Source of the DNA: Macrocystis pyrifera | Taxonomy: Eukaryota; Sar; Phaeophyceae; Laminariales; Laminariaceae | Reading direction: 5' to 3' | Length of the DNA stretch: 64,000 bases | Assembly (NCBI GenBank): GCA_031763025.1 | Contig: JASSKH010000003.1 | Coordinates: forward strand, 19,190,977 to 19,254,976 | Part shown: positions 52,662 to 63,933 of the stretch, piece by piece | Position numbering within the stretch: position 1 is the stretch's first letter | How the letters are laid out: each line of letters opens with the position of its first letter | The notes under the pieces: model-generated | Seen by the model: the letters and a program-made list of their open reading frames with translations, nothing else | What the model was told of the DNA's origin: nothing | Databases searched by the model: none | Made by a program: the position numbers and the translations under genes

Positions 52662-55600
52662 TCAAGCCATGGCCAGATCAAGGTCTAAGTCAAGCACATC
52701 TCCGTTCTTGAAGGCGTAGTGCATCGGAACAGCCTTGCCGTTGACTAGCGTGCTGCCGATGGTGCCACTAGCGCCGCCGTCGATAAGCCGGATGCCCGCG
52801 TGGGTCCGTCTCAGGACGTTCTCCGCGGTTGCCGAGGCCTTGTCCAGCTCCCAGATGAGGTTGTCAGGTCCGAAGACGAACACCTGAATACAATCATCGA
52901 TGGAGCGGGGCGGGAGGGGATGGAATGGATTGACAATCAGGGTGATGCGGACAGGTACATACACGTACCTGGTACGTCGCCTCGTAGACTATTGAGCAAT
53001 CATGGGACAACAGACGGTCTTTCAACCGTCATCCAGTGCCACTAAAAACCCTCTTTACATTTCAATCATCCCTTCATACCTGGTACCAGTGTGAATGAAA
53101 TGCAATACGGTACTCTCGACGAAATTCTCCAGTTCATAACAAAAAAGAAAATACAAGACCGCTTCAGGACCATTGCGCAAGCAGGAAGATCAAGCACACT
53201 CAGCCCCGGAAGCCCAAAACAACCCACGCCACACCACCCTCCCCCGACCACCACCCACAAATCCCGAAAAAAACACAAAAAAATGTTGTCAAGCTTTTTA
53301 CCTTGCGTTGTCGAAGCTCAAGGTGAAGCCACGTCACGAGCTCCCTTCCGGAGGACACACTGTCAGGCACGGAAGGCGTTGATGGCGACGCCCCCTTCCC
53401 CTTCAGAGGGATCTCCACAGCCTTGGTCAGGCGGTACGGCTTCCACGTGTTTCTATCGGGCTTCTTCACACTACCACCCTCCTTCCCCTCGCTCTTGTAG
53501 CTCCAGTGAGCCGCGTGGCCGTACTCCGCCTTATGGTGCATGGACGCGGTTCGGACTTGGAGTTCAAAGTGCGTGTGGCGTTCTCCGCCGTTGGAGGCAG
53601 CGGCGGACGGGGAGACGGCCACCTCGTGGGTGCTGTGAAGGCTCTGGTAGCCGTTGGCCTTGGGGTTCTGCACGTAGTCCTTGCAGCGTCCCGTGACCGC
53701 CGGGTACATCTTCTTCGCAACCGACATAGCCTGTCGTAGGATAAGAGCGTAAGATAATCACGCGAGGTAAGAGCACTTCGCATATGAAGTATCGATGCCA
53801 CAAAAAGACAACATTACCGTCAATAGTAGTTTAAATCGGTCTTGGAGGAGAGAATCCCCCGCCATCACCGTGCGGTGTCCAATGATCGAAAACAAGGACC
53901 GCACGATGGTCACGAGATTAAGGAGGGCGTAATGAGACATGAGACCAGGGCCCTCAACCAAAAAGCTGCAAAGGGGCTGTTCAGTCTGATCGAGCCCGAT
54001 GGAAGAAGCCGTATAGTTCATGCGCTACTCGAGGAAAACGTGGCAGGCCTTGAACTGGCCAAACCGGCACCGGCTGGCTTACTCAAGAGGCGGATGAGAA
54101 ACCAACAACACAACAGACTACACCAACTGCCTTGACGAGGTAGTTGGGCTTGGGCGGAAGACAATTTCCCTGTTTGGAGCAAAAGCCATTCCACGCGCTT
54201 GTATCAGTGAGTGGGTGCTTGGGGTTTCTGTGTACAGACATCGAGGTAGCTGCAGGTGAGGACAGGCAGTGCTTTATTTGTGAAGGTTTGACGCATTCAC
54301 ACACCAAAAGCGGGCGAGTCGCGTGGATATTTGACCCAAAGCATGTCTGCCTCAGCATCAAACATATCCACAAGACTCATGCGTTTCTCATGTGTGAATG
54401 CGTCAAACCTTTAGGTAGAAAGTGCTGTGCGCCCTTCGTTGTTTCACCTACAGCAGCTATCCATGTCTGTACAAAGAGACCTCAAGCACCCACTCATTGA
54501 TGCAAACGCCTCGACGCGCTTGCCCTACACAGGGAAATTCTCCGGCTTACCACTTAAGTCTGGGGCTGCCTGCCTGATGCTACTGAATTCGCGCGGGCCT
54601 ACTTTCACACCAGAGCTCTCTTGAGCATTTAGATGAACACTGATAAAAAAACTTTTGCGACGGGCACGACCGCCATCACACGGCATCGAACATTACCACA
54701 ACCAGTGGTCAGCGATTCGATGAACAAGGAGAGGACACGCTCACCAAGCTTACGATACTAGATAAAGGAAACGTCACGAGGACGTTCACTCAAATCTCTT
54801 CGTCCCTGAGGCACCAAACTAACGCCTGCTCGAATGGTAGCAAGGGCACGCCATACAAGTGGTACACGCTGAAATACGCCAGGCGGGCGGGGCCGGTACA
54901 AGGTATATATAGCGCACAAAAAACATTCGACCAAAAAAAATGAAAGGTCCACCAACCGATACATATTATCTCTGCCAGGCATGTACATACAATATCAATA
55001 CAGTATCATACCAGGTATCTAAAGTAGGACCAGGCACAGAGCAAGGCACAGACCAAATGCTGCTTGTTGGCTTCTTACGTGATAGCAAAGCTGCCTCGAC
55101 TTCTCCTCGTGGGCCTCGTCCGTCTCCCCAGCTTCGCGCTTAGCTTTGATCACCACCCTGAGGGCGACCGCATCATAGACGCTGTCCACCCCGCCACCCT
55201 GCCTCTCCATCTTCTTCCACATCGAGTACGGCTCCTTGATACGGTGCTCCAAGGTTACGCCGCCGGCCAGCTGGTATCGACGCAACAAAGCAACAAAGCA
55301 AGCGCCAAAAGAACCAGAATGCATCAGCAATCCAGAATCAACAGAGTACCAGAATAATGTAAAGATCGTCATGAAGAGCAGACCAAGGGGGTGCCAGGCG
55401 AAGGGCAGGGCGGAAGGACCACGGGAAATCGGCCACAAGGGTGCCACGCACTGCTGTGAACAAGAACAAGCCAACCCCAGCAGCGAAACATCACAGTACG
55501 AGCATGCTATAACTATAATAGATAACTAGGAGGTGTCGAGTGCCTAAACAGACAGCAGTGACCGACATACTATTTTTCCTAACAACGGGAAAACCAGCGG

Positions 55601-58600
55601 AGGACACACAAAAACTACCTCAACGCCGTAAACCTCCGGACAACAACACAACTCTAGGGCCTCTGAGGGCACGGGCGGGCGATCAACGGCCAGTTTCGGC
55701 GGTTTCCAAAAGCGAAGCTAAGTCACCTTTCGCCTTTCCCTCACCTGGGCTGTGAAAGCCTTGTCCTTGCTCAAAGCTGCAGATAGGGCGCTCTTCGCGG
55801 TCTCCATGACCTCTTGGTATACTCCCGTCCTCGCTTCGGTAGACCGACGGACCTGCACAGAGTAAGCGCCAACAAATCGAATGAGACGAAAGAAAAAACA
55901 CCAGAAGTATGCATTCATCGCTCGATCGTGAATGAAAAATAACAACAATGAAGGGATACAACACATGCTATGAACAGCAGCGGACACCGACGGAATCGAC
56001 AACTACCGATGGCGAAAATCCCCCTACCATACCGGGGGCAACGTCAAGATGTTGTTCCACATTCGCCTTCCACGACGAGAGTAACCTTGGCAACCCCCCT
56101 ACCCACCCCGCTAAGTGTTCACCTGGTTGTACTCGGCCGGGTAGAGGGCCTTGAAGGCGAGATCTTCCAATCCGCCGCTGAGGTGGTGCACACCCAGGCG
56201 GTGGGCCAAGGGGGCGTGCACCTCCAAGGCGTCGCGAGCAAGCTGGGAACACACCAAACATTGCATTAACGATGGAGCAAAAATCGATCAGCCAAGGATG
56301 GTTCACGAAGAGGCCCCGAATCACAAAAACACACCAGAACATACCAGGTGCAGTATGTACCAGGCAGTGTGATAAAACACCCAAGATACCTGGTAGTCTT
56401 CATCACCAGGTGCAAGACGGGGTAAGGTAATCGGTACTACTACTGTAGTATTCGTAGTCTACCTAAGCACAACCAGTTCACAATAAAACTTTGTGCATCA
56501 CGTTTCAACAATCCAATCCAATCCAAATCATGGGAATCCACGCGTCCACGACCCACGAGCCAGACACCCATTCGCCAACGCCCTCAAACCGCAACACCCT
56601 CACCTGTCCGGCGTCGGCGCTGTCCGTGCTGATGGCCGACTGAAGCTGCTGCATGTGCACGGCGAGGTGCAGCGTCAGCACCTGCCAGTCCGTGGCCTCA
56701 GAGATGATCAGATCGCGGAGGTAATTACCCTGTTTCCTGCCGTCCTGAGCCTCAGCACCACTGTTGCTATTAATAGTGCGCCTGCTCATTCTGTGGCGAG
56801 CCATCTCCTCGAGGCGCATGACGTGCTCCAAGTTCTCCACAGACCTCGCCACCCGCGCCCCGAACCCCTGCAAGCAATCACGCAAACGTTATGGTAAGGT
56901 GAGGTGAGGTAAGGTAAGGCAAGGCAAGGCAGGGCAAGGCTGGGCTGGGCAAGGTACATAAACGTGCCAATATCGTCACGAAAACTCGTACCTTGCATCC
57001 CCTGAAGTCTGTAGCAACGGCAAACGAAACACTCCAGGAACGGCGAATGAAGGAAAAATGTACATTACTAACCTCTTCGATGTCAGCCACAGTCACAGCG
57101 GCGCGCCCAAACTCCGAGGGCTGAGCGCTCGGTCGGAGAACAGTGGAGAGGATGGCCGAGAGCAACGCGTCCGTACCCATCTCAAGCTCCCCCAAGATAA
57201 GGCACGTCTCCACTCCAGCCTGAACATTCCCACAACAAAACAATTCAAGCAAAAGTGAGCTGGATGTGCCAACACTTTGCAAAAATTGTATTAATACCTG
57301 GCATTTTTTTTTTTTTTTTTTTTTTTTATCCATCACTTTTACTTCCCAGCCCACTCGTAGGAGGTTTTACCCTCGACGATCTTCTGGACAAGCCGTGGTC
57401 ACAGGTGTCGTCCCTTCTCCCCCCCGGTACGTGCCTTTATTTTTGTCGCGCATAGGGTTCAGCATTCCCACTGCTCGTCGATTTTCATCGAATGTAGCCA
57501 ACTCACGCTTTCGCGCTTTCCGCTTATCAATTTTTTATGCAAGAAAAAGTCCCTATGAGCATGCACTCGGTGGGACTTGAACCCACGAAATTGATCTTGA
57601 CAGGCACGCGGACCACCTACCAAGCCACCGGGGACGCCGGCAGTATCCATATTAATAGTCACGATTCACACCTACTATTAATAATGGCTACATAATAGGG
57701 ACTGCTGTGGAACTCGGGCTGGGTACAAGCAGTGGTATACCGCTCCAGTGTACAACAAGAACCCTGAGCCCTGGTTAAGAAAAAGCCTTCGATGATTGAC
57801 GTTCATGACGTCACGAAATTGAGGAACACAGAGGTAATCATTGTGATACGAAATATGGAGCGCAGGTGAATCATTTTCGAACATTCCGAGACAGCAGCAG
57901 TAGCAGCATTAGTATCCATAGCACCGGGTAAACGACATTTAGAGAAGATAAACAGGCGACACAACAGCAGTACGAGTCACAAGGGAAAATGTCTATTAAT
58001 AGATGGACAAACGGGTCATCCGCCACCATTTCGTCGTTCAGTCCCGTCGTCCTGTATGTAGCAAAGGCCCCTAGATCAACAGCAACTTTGCCTTGACATG
58101 CCTCGACCGACACCAAACTATTAGGTATTAGTGTGAAAACACACGGCCCTTCCGCCCTCGACAGCGCACGTTTTGCGTTGCTTGATATGCCTCCTGTCTA
58201 AATACATACCTGGTACCAGGTACTAGTAGTTGGTCTGTAGTGCATCATCGGGGCATTTCACAGAATGATGACAGACCCGGTATTTCGGGCGCGCGAAACT
58301 CGTGACGGACAAGGATTCAGGCATACGATTGGTCAGCGGTAGCAAGTTACCATCAACAAGTGAGAGTTTATGACGTATATGCCCGGTAGATACTCGTATG
58401 TTGTGCCACGTAATATGCTTCTCCTCTGACTTTCTTCAGAGGGGAAAGGGGAAAAAGTGATCAACCGACAACAAGGCGTGATTGATTGGGGGGGGTGTGT
58501 TAAACAGCAGTAGCAGCAGCAGCAGTGCCCGAGGAGTGACAATGCAAGGCCTCGCGCGGTACGAGCGAGACATGGTCCTACCCCCACTACTGCTGCACTC

Positions 58601-60497
58601 TCACGCTGCTCGTGGACTGTCTTGTAGACGGTTGATAACAGCAAATTTACCATTATTTTGGTTTGGTTTTGATATCTATGGGGCCCCAAAGAAAAACAGG
58701 AGGCGAGCCTCACTCACCACCCCCCCACGTCGAATGAGTGCTCAAGTACCCGACCGAACCGCACCTTGATAGCATCGTAACCGCCCCCATGCTTAGCGTT
58801 GAGCGAGTGCGCGTAGATGGCCATAGCCAACGCCTGCTGCATCTCCGCCATTTCGTCGGCATTGAGGTAGGCCAGGCCGCTCGACAACTTCTCAGAAAGG
58901 TTCGGGTCGGCCTTCGCTCTCCTCACCTAACGAAACGAACACGAAACACAATTACAAGGTACAACAGCAGCAACCCACCATAAAAAAGTATCATCGGGTA
59001 CAGCAGGAGGTCGAGAGAGGGGGCAAGGGGGCGAGGCGTGTTAGAGGGTACAGGATCTTGCGCAATTAATAGCTAACTCTTACGATTAACAGTAGTAGTA
59101 CGACAATACTAAGCACTCGTTTGCATCGTACTCGGAAGTAACAACTCAATTCTGGTGTAAGCCTTGGGTGAGATGAGGCAAAAAAGACCTGGTGCAGCAG
59201 TATATACCTGGTACCGGGACCTAATTAGTGTACAAGTATGTATCATGTCGTACTTACTCGTAGCGTCCACGAAGAAAATAAGGGGAAAAAGGAAAAGCAC
59301 GTGTGGCTGCCTATTTCTATACAGCAGCAGTGTGCAAACCAGAGAAAATATTCCCAAAAATCTTGAGAGACAGAATTGTCACTGCTCAGCTGCTGTCCAG
59401 ATGGTCGATACCGGAACACCTGAGTTGTGGTGTCTATGCTATATCATGGACAACAAGACAGCAGTCAACAGTGAAGTGAAGCCTTCCGGCGGGGGGACTT
59501 GCAGCCTCCGGCAACCCCCGCAACCCGCACTCTACACGCGAGGCAGGCAACCGAACAGCTGCTGCCCCTTGAGCGTTTGTATCATACATTCACACCAACG
59601 CAACAGCAGTAGCTGTAAGGTATCTCATGTTGCCCTTGTTGGGATTCAAAAGATATCACAGATATACACCCTCGTAGCAGCTGGAAAAATTAATGACGGA
59701 AGTCAAATCATGGCTGCTGAAAGTTGCTTCCTTTGCTTCGTTCTCTCTTGTCTCGTCGATCTGCACTATGATAATTCGAAAGTCGTTCCAAGGAACTCGG
59801 ATCTTGGGGGCGTCGGGACAAGAAGCAGCCGAGGGGGGTGCTTGGGACTAGACCCACGGCGTCGATCCCGAAAAGAACCGGTATCGCACGCCCAACACTC
59901 TACAAATCTCGTTTTGTGCTGCAAAAGGATGCACAAGACGAGGCCTGTGCCCCCCTAATGCATGGTTACCTACCACACACGCTGCAGGTGTGACGGGCCG
60001 CGAAAACGCGTCACCTGGAAAGATGACACAACCACAGCAGCACCGACCAAGCAAGAGACACCAAAAAAAAAGCGCAGAAGAAGCGGAACAAAGGGGAACA
60101 AAAAAAGCAACAACACTACCAGAACGAGGCGATTTCGCAAAGAAAGAAAGACAGAAAGAAAGGACACACGCTACACACACACCTTCTCCCCGAAGCCAGG
60201 GCCGCGCGTTCGCAGCTTCCTCCACTCGCTTGTCCTGCTGCGAGCCATCTCGGGCTTGACGACGTAGGATGAGGACAGCGAGGTGGAACTGCTCTCTCCT
60301 GTGCTCCTCTTAGAACCCGCCCGCACAAAAGAAGCAGACGACGATGCCCCGCGTTGACTTTGTACATTCCCTATCGAGCCCCGGCTCCCTGGCCCGACGC
60401 CGAAGGCGAGGGCCGGTTCTGCCGAGATGAGGGCGGCGACTACCGCAATCGCGCCTGCGGCGCTCGCCATTGATGCGCTCCTGAAGATCCCCAGCAT
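52662..60497 (-). CDS. RSH: Plastid-targeted RelA/SpoT homologue, (p)ppGpp synthetase
   Basis: Nine exons, 652 residues, all eight introns phase 0: 60497-60183, 58926-58765, 57219-57073, 56867-56604, 56242-56123, 55852-55745, 55270-55079, 53730-53302, 52883-52662. It makes (p)ppGpp from ATP and GDP/GTP for the plastid stringent response. Residues 1-31 are a signal peptide ending PALA, followed by FGVG and a Ser/Arg-rich transit-like stretch: the stramenopile bipartite plastid address. The HD (hydrolase) region, about 120-270, keeps the fold pattern (GLAYL, AGVETCLILGELEM, APLAHRLGVHHLSGGLEDLAF) but lacks the metal ligands: AILSTVLRPS replaces the LLHDTVEDT-type motif and HLAVHMQQLQ replaces KLADRLHNMRT. 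The synthetase is intact: RIKEPYSMWKKM, VYDAVALRV, GRCKDY (RXKD), PKANGYQSLHST, ELQVRTASMHHKAEYGHAAH. The C terminus is a TGS-like domain (VFVFGPDNLIWELDK, VNGKAVPM, KNGDVLDLD); ACT and other regulatory parts are absent. Confidence 0.93.
54150..54556. mobile_element. Foldback element, about 400 bp, almost all inverted repeat
   Basis: The two halves are inverted copies meeting near 54355. The left arm includes TCAGTGAGTGGGTGCTTGGG, TGTACAGACAT and AAGGTTTGACGCATTCACAC; the right arm, inverted, gives TCAATGAGTGGGTGCTTGAG, TGTACAGACAT and AAGGTTTGACGCATTCACAC. The similarity extends outwards to AATTTCCCTGT on both sides. Arms are roughly 80% alike. It lies in RSH intron 7 and is removed by splicing. 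No coding capacity; the outer limits are approximate. Confidence 0.8.
56890..56956. repeat. AGGTA/AGGCA microsatellite
   Basis: A run of about twelve 5-bp units (AAGGT, AAGGC, CTGGG) in RSH intron 3. Confidence 0.85.
57307..57638 (-). mobile_element. tRNA-derived SINE, copy 7, with poly-A tail
   Basis: Full-length minus-strand copy ending in a run of about 22 A on the SINE strand (57307-57328 is T on the plus strand). Very close to copy 3, so both are recent. Inserted in RSH intron 2. GGCA borders both ends, too short to be sure of a duplication. Confidence 0.92.
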
Positions 60498-61804
60498 GAG
60501 GTCGTTCGTTCCGGAAACAATCAAGACTTTTTAGAGAGCTTTCTCTCGTAACAACTTCCCGTTTGCCTTGCACTATTTTCAAACTACTGGTGTATACTTA
60601 TTCGCTAGCCGATTGATCCCCTCCCTTCCCTTGTACACGGCGATTTAGATACAGATGTCCTGGTTTAGAGGCACACGAGCGTTGTATGTCTTGCGCTTGG
60701 GCTCGACATAGTCTTGAAGCTGCTTCAATGCGTTAGCACATCATCACGTTGCTCGTCCTTGGGCCTTGCCCCGAAACGAACGAACTCCCCCTTTTCGCCT
60801 TTTCGGGCTCTTCGCCGCTCGAGTCGCCCCCCCCTCCGATAAACGCGTTTGACACAAGCACGATGTCGTAACCCCAGTGTAGCTAGCACGCAGGTCGCGG
60901 AGCTTGTTGTCTCGAAACGGTTAGAGACAGCGGTAGGCGCGAGGTTCAAGTGTTGCAGCTCTCCTGTAGATTGAATTGGTTTTGGAAGTTGAGGGTGGAA
61001 TCGTCAAAGCGGAGCGCCCTTTAACCGTCAGCTGTTCGGTCGCTGATTGGTTAGAATTTATCCGATATTTTGCCACCAAAGATGGATCGTGAATCTCAAT
61101 CTTGCGTGTGGGTGCGCAGCACTGCCCAGGATCCGCGAAGGTAACCGCAAGAAGCTCAACGGTAGCAGGCACGTTGGGAGTTGGGAGCCGATAAGTTAGG
61201 AGAAATTACAATGCTGGCGATCATCTCCTCGTTTAGCCCTGAAAAAATTCAGCCGAGACAGCTGGTAACATGTTTGTCTCGTGGCTGAATCTACCGTACA
61301 AGCACGCGAGAGCCGAAGGCGCGTGCCATGCTGGCACACGCGCAGCAGTCCCAACATGTCCGGGCAAATGATCGGGAAAATCAGGCCAATCCAATCACAT
61401 TCGTGCAGAAAAGTAAAAAGCACTGTGCCCGCATCCCGCAAGGGTACCGCCTTCCTCCCATGTGGAATGTACGCATAAAACTTGTTGCGGGTTCGGCGCG
61501 GGTCAACTATACAAATAAGTTCGATAGAGGATATCACAGCTCATCTATTGCTACACCTACGCGGCGCTTCTACGCTTCTACTCTTAAATCGGTAAAGAGA
61601 AATCTCCCACACACGGAAAGCTAGCGTGCAGCCACCATTGCCTTAGATAGACTGCGTGGCCACTGTGACGCCAGGGAGAAAGGTCGCAAAAATCCTAACA
61701 TTGCTTGCTCGTGCTGCGCTCGGATTTTCGTACACTTGTGTTCCGGACACGCGATTCGCACACAAGAGCCGGCGGTGCCAAAGACAGTCCTCGATGCACC
61801 CGCG
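60498..61804. promoter_or_regulatory. Divergent intergenic region
   Basis: About 1.3 kb between the start of RSH (minus) and the start of the membrane-anchored protein (plus) must contain both promoters. Minus frames at 61172-60921 and 61537-61196 lack splice or domain support. No clear core promoter element could be assigned. Confidence 0.4.
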
Positions 61805-62110
61805 ATGACCTCCTCAGCAAGCTCACCCGCACACCTGAGCCACAGCCGGGCCTGTCGGATCGTGCGGAACCCCGCGCTCCTTCTCGTCATTGCCCTAGTC
61901 TACGCGGCGTGCTTGCTGGTGTTTCCGAGTGCTGGCGATGGCCTGGGCTTTATGGCGCTCCGAGGTTCGACTGCAGCCAATGATGCGTCCGAGGTTGCAC
62001 CGAAGGAGGCTGCTCAAAATTGGGAGCCTGAGAACCGTAACCCTGGGACTTCGTATGGAGTATCAGCGCGTGGTCCGGTCAAGGGCGGGGTGGAGATATA
62101 CCCGGTGCAG
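61805..62110 (+). CDS. First exon of a type II membrane or secretory protein
   Basis: ATG at 61805 opens 102 codons ending CAG|GTGCGC (phase 0); unspliced, the frame would end at 62356 after a low-quality tail. Residues 18-42 give Arg-flanked RIVRNPALLLVIALVYAACLLVF, a single hydrophobic anchor near the N terminus with a basic cytosolic side, as in Golgi glycosyl- or sulfotransferases. Then follows a Gly/Glu/Pro-rich stem. A following exon may be at 62690-62780, but the phase is undecided and the hAT-like element starts there. Function cannot be assigned from this part. Confidence 0.5.
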
Positions 62111-62784
62111 GTGCGCTTGTTTTTGCCTTTGGATGGACAGAACTTGCATGCTGGAATTTCCCTATTTTTGACGACGTGCGTAGCAAATCCAGCAGACGAA
62201 GAAGCTGGCCTGACGCTGATTAATGTTCCAAGCTGGGGTACACCCAACTCGCAAGGTTCCTCCGTGTTCCGTCTGTTGGAGCTATATATATATATAGCCT
62301 CGCAATGGTACTGCTGCTGTGTAGTAGCTTCGATCGACACAACGTCGCGGTTTTGAGCGTTACTACAACAGCAGTTGTTACAGCAACAGTATGGTCCTAC
62401 AGAGGTGTTGCGAAGGTCAGGTATATAGCGGTATGCTACATGCTGCCTAGTGCCTGGTAAGCTACGATACTGTAGATTTCCAGCAGTCCAGAAGCTCCTC
62501 CAGCCTCTGTTTGGTTATCCCTCCATACTATTTCGTACTCGAAGGTTGAGGACGGACGACCGTTTCTCTTTCTGCTTGTTGTCCAGTTGTTGTGTACTAC
62601 ATATACCACGTGCCGGTTATTGAGTACGAGGTAAATGAGTACGAGTACTGCTGTAGCGACCAGGGTTTTTTTTGCTTATTATAGGCTTGCGGCACGTGAT
62701 ACCCGTGGAGGCAGTCGTGAGGCCCCGCACCATGAGCCGGAAGGCTCGGAGGGCCGCCGGAGCCTCCCCCGAGGGCGAAAATTT

Positions 62785-63933
62785 CGGGGCTTTTCGCGGG
62801 TCAGGTCAAACCTCACGGGTCGGGTCGGGTCGGGTCGAGTCGAGTCAGCTGACGAGACCCGCACCGCGATATTTGTGAGGTATGCTGACATGTTGACTTG
62901 ACCCGACCCGACCCGCGAGATTTAAGAAACGGTTGACCCGATCCGACCCAACCTGTGGGATTTAAAAATCTCCTGACCCGACCCGACCCGACCCGCGAGA
63001 TTAAAAAAATTCCTGACCCGACCCGACCCGACACGCCACCTTCCGATTGACCCGTGAGACACGTGTTTCATGAGGGTTGGGTCACCTTGACCCGCGAGAC
63101 CATTTATCTTGACCGGCGGGTCCGACCCGCGGATCTGGCCCGTGGGTAAACACACTTCAAAAACAATTTAATGGTAATTTTGGTGCCCCGCAGTGGTATG
63201 TGGCTTGGCTGTATTACGGGGGACCATAGTAAATAAGACCAAATATTGTCGATAAAATTATCGAAATATATAGGTTTTTGTGTGTGCCGTCCGTCCTATT
63301 TACTGTAGTCCCCCGTAGTAGTAGGTATGGATAGATGCGGGGGCATGCGTAAATGGATTTGGTAATGCTTTAATGTTTGAATATGCAACCACAGGAGCAA
63401 TATTGCGTGTTTGTACGAGAGAAGCCGTTGGGTATTAGAGCGGGAAGTGTTTGAAGTGTCGGATCCGCCAGCCGGATGCGCGGGTCCGACTCGCGGGTCA
63501 GCGTAAAATAACTCGCGGGTCATGCTGCCCCGACCCGCGAGTGACCCGTTTCTCGCGGGTCATGACCTGACCCGACCCGACCCGACCCAACCCGACCCGA
63601 CCCGTGAGATTTGAACAATTCTTGACCCGATCTGAACCTACCCGCGAGATTTGACAACCTCTCGACCCGACCCGACCCGACCCGACCTGTGAGATATTGA
63701 ACACCTTCTGACCCGATCCGACCCGACCCGTGACATTTTGAACACCCCTTGACCCGACCCGTGACATTTTGAAAACCCCGTGATTCGATCCGTGACATTT
63801 TGAACACTTGCTGACCCGACCCGGCCCTCCCCGTGACTTTTTGAATACCCCGTGACTTTTTGAATACCCCGTGACCCGATCCACAGCTCGGGTCCCGACC
63901 CTCAGCTCGGGTCATGACCCGCGCAAAGTCCTA
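62785..63933. mobile_element. Non-autonomous hAT-like element, second copy, 1149 bp
   Basis: Same family as 48498-49365: the left end is GGGGCTTTTCGCGGGTCAGG after a changed first bases pair, and the right end is CATGACCCGCGCAAAGTCCTA. Flanking octamers GAAAATTT and AAAAAATT agree at six of eight bases, so the duplication is eroded or one end is misplaced. The GGGTC arrays are longer than in the first copy, and a MITE-B is inserted at 63212. Older than the first copy. Confidence 0.8.
63212..63320. mobile_element. MITE family B inside the hAT-like element, 109 bp
   Basis: Ends TATTACGGGGGACCATAGTA and, inverted from the right, TACTACGGGGGACTACAGTA. The sister element at 48498-49365 shows the empty site: it reads GGCTGTAGTGGGTATAAATGG around 48960 where this one is interrupted after GGCTGTA, so the inserted piece and a short TA-type duplication can be read directly. 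Confidence 0.88.

Noticed and set aside
56985-56998. Ten-base microexon in the RSH gene (GGGATGCAAG before GTACGAG)
   Set aside because: Exons 57219-57073 and 56867-56604 are both phase 0 and join without it; ten bases would break the frame.
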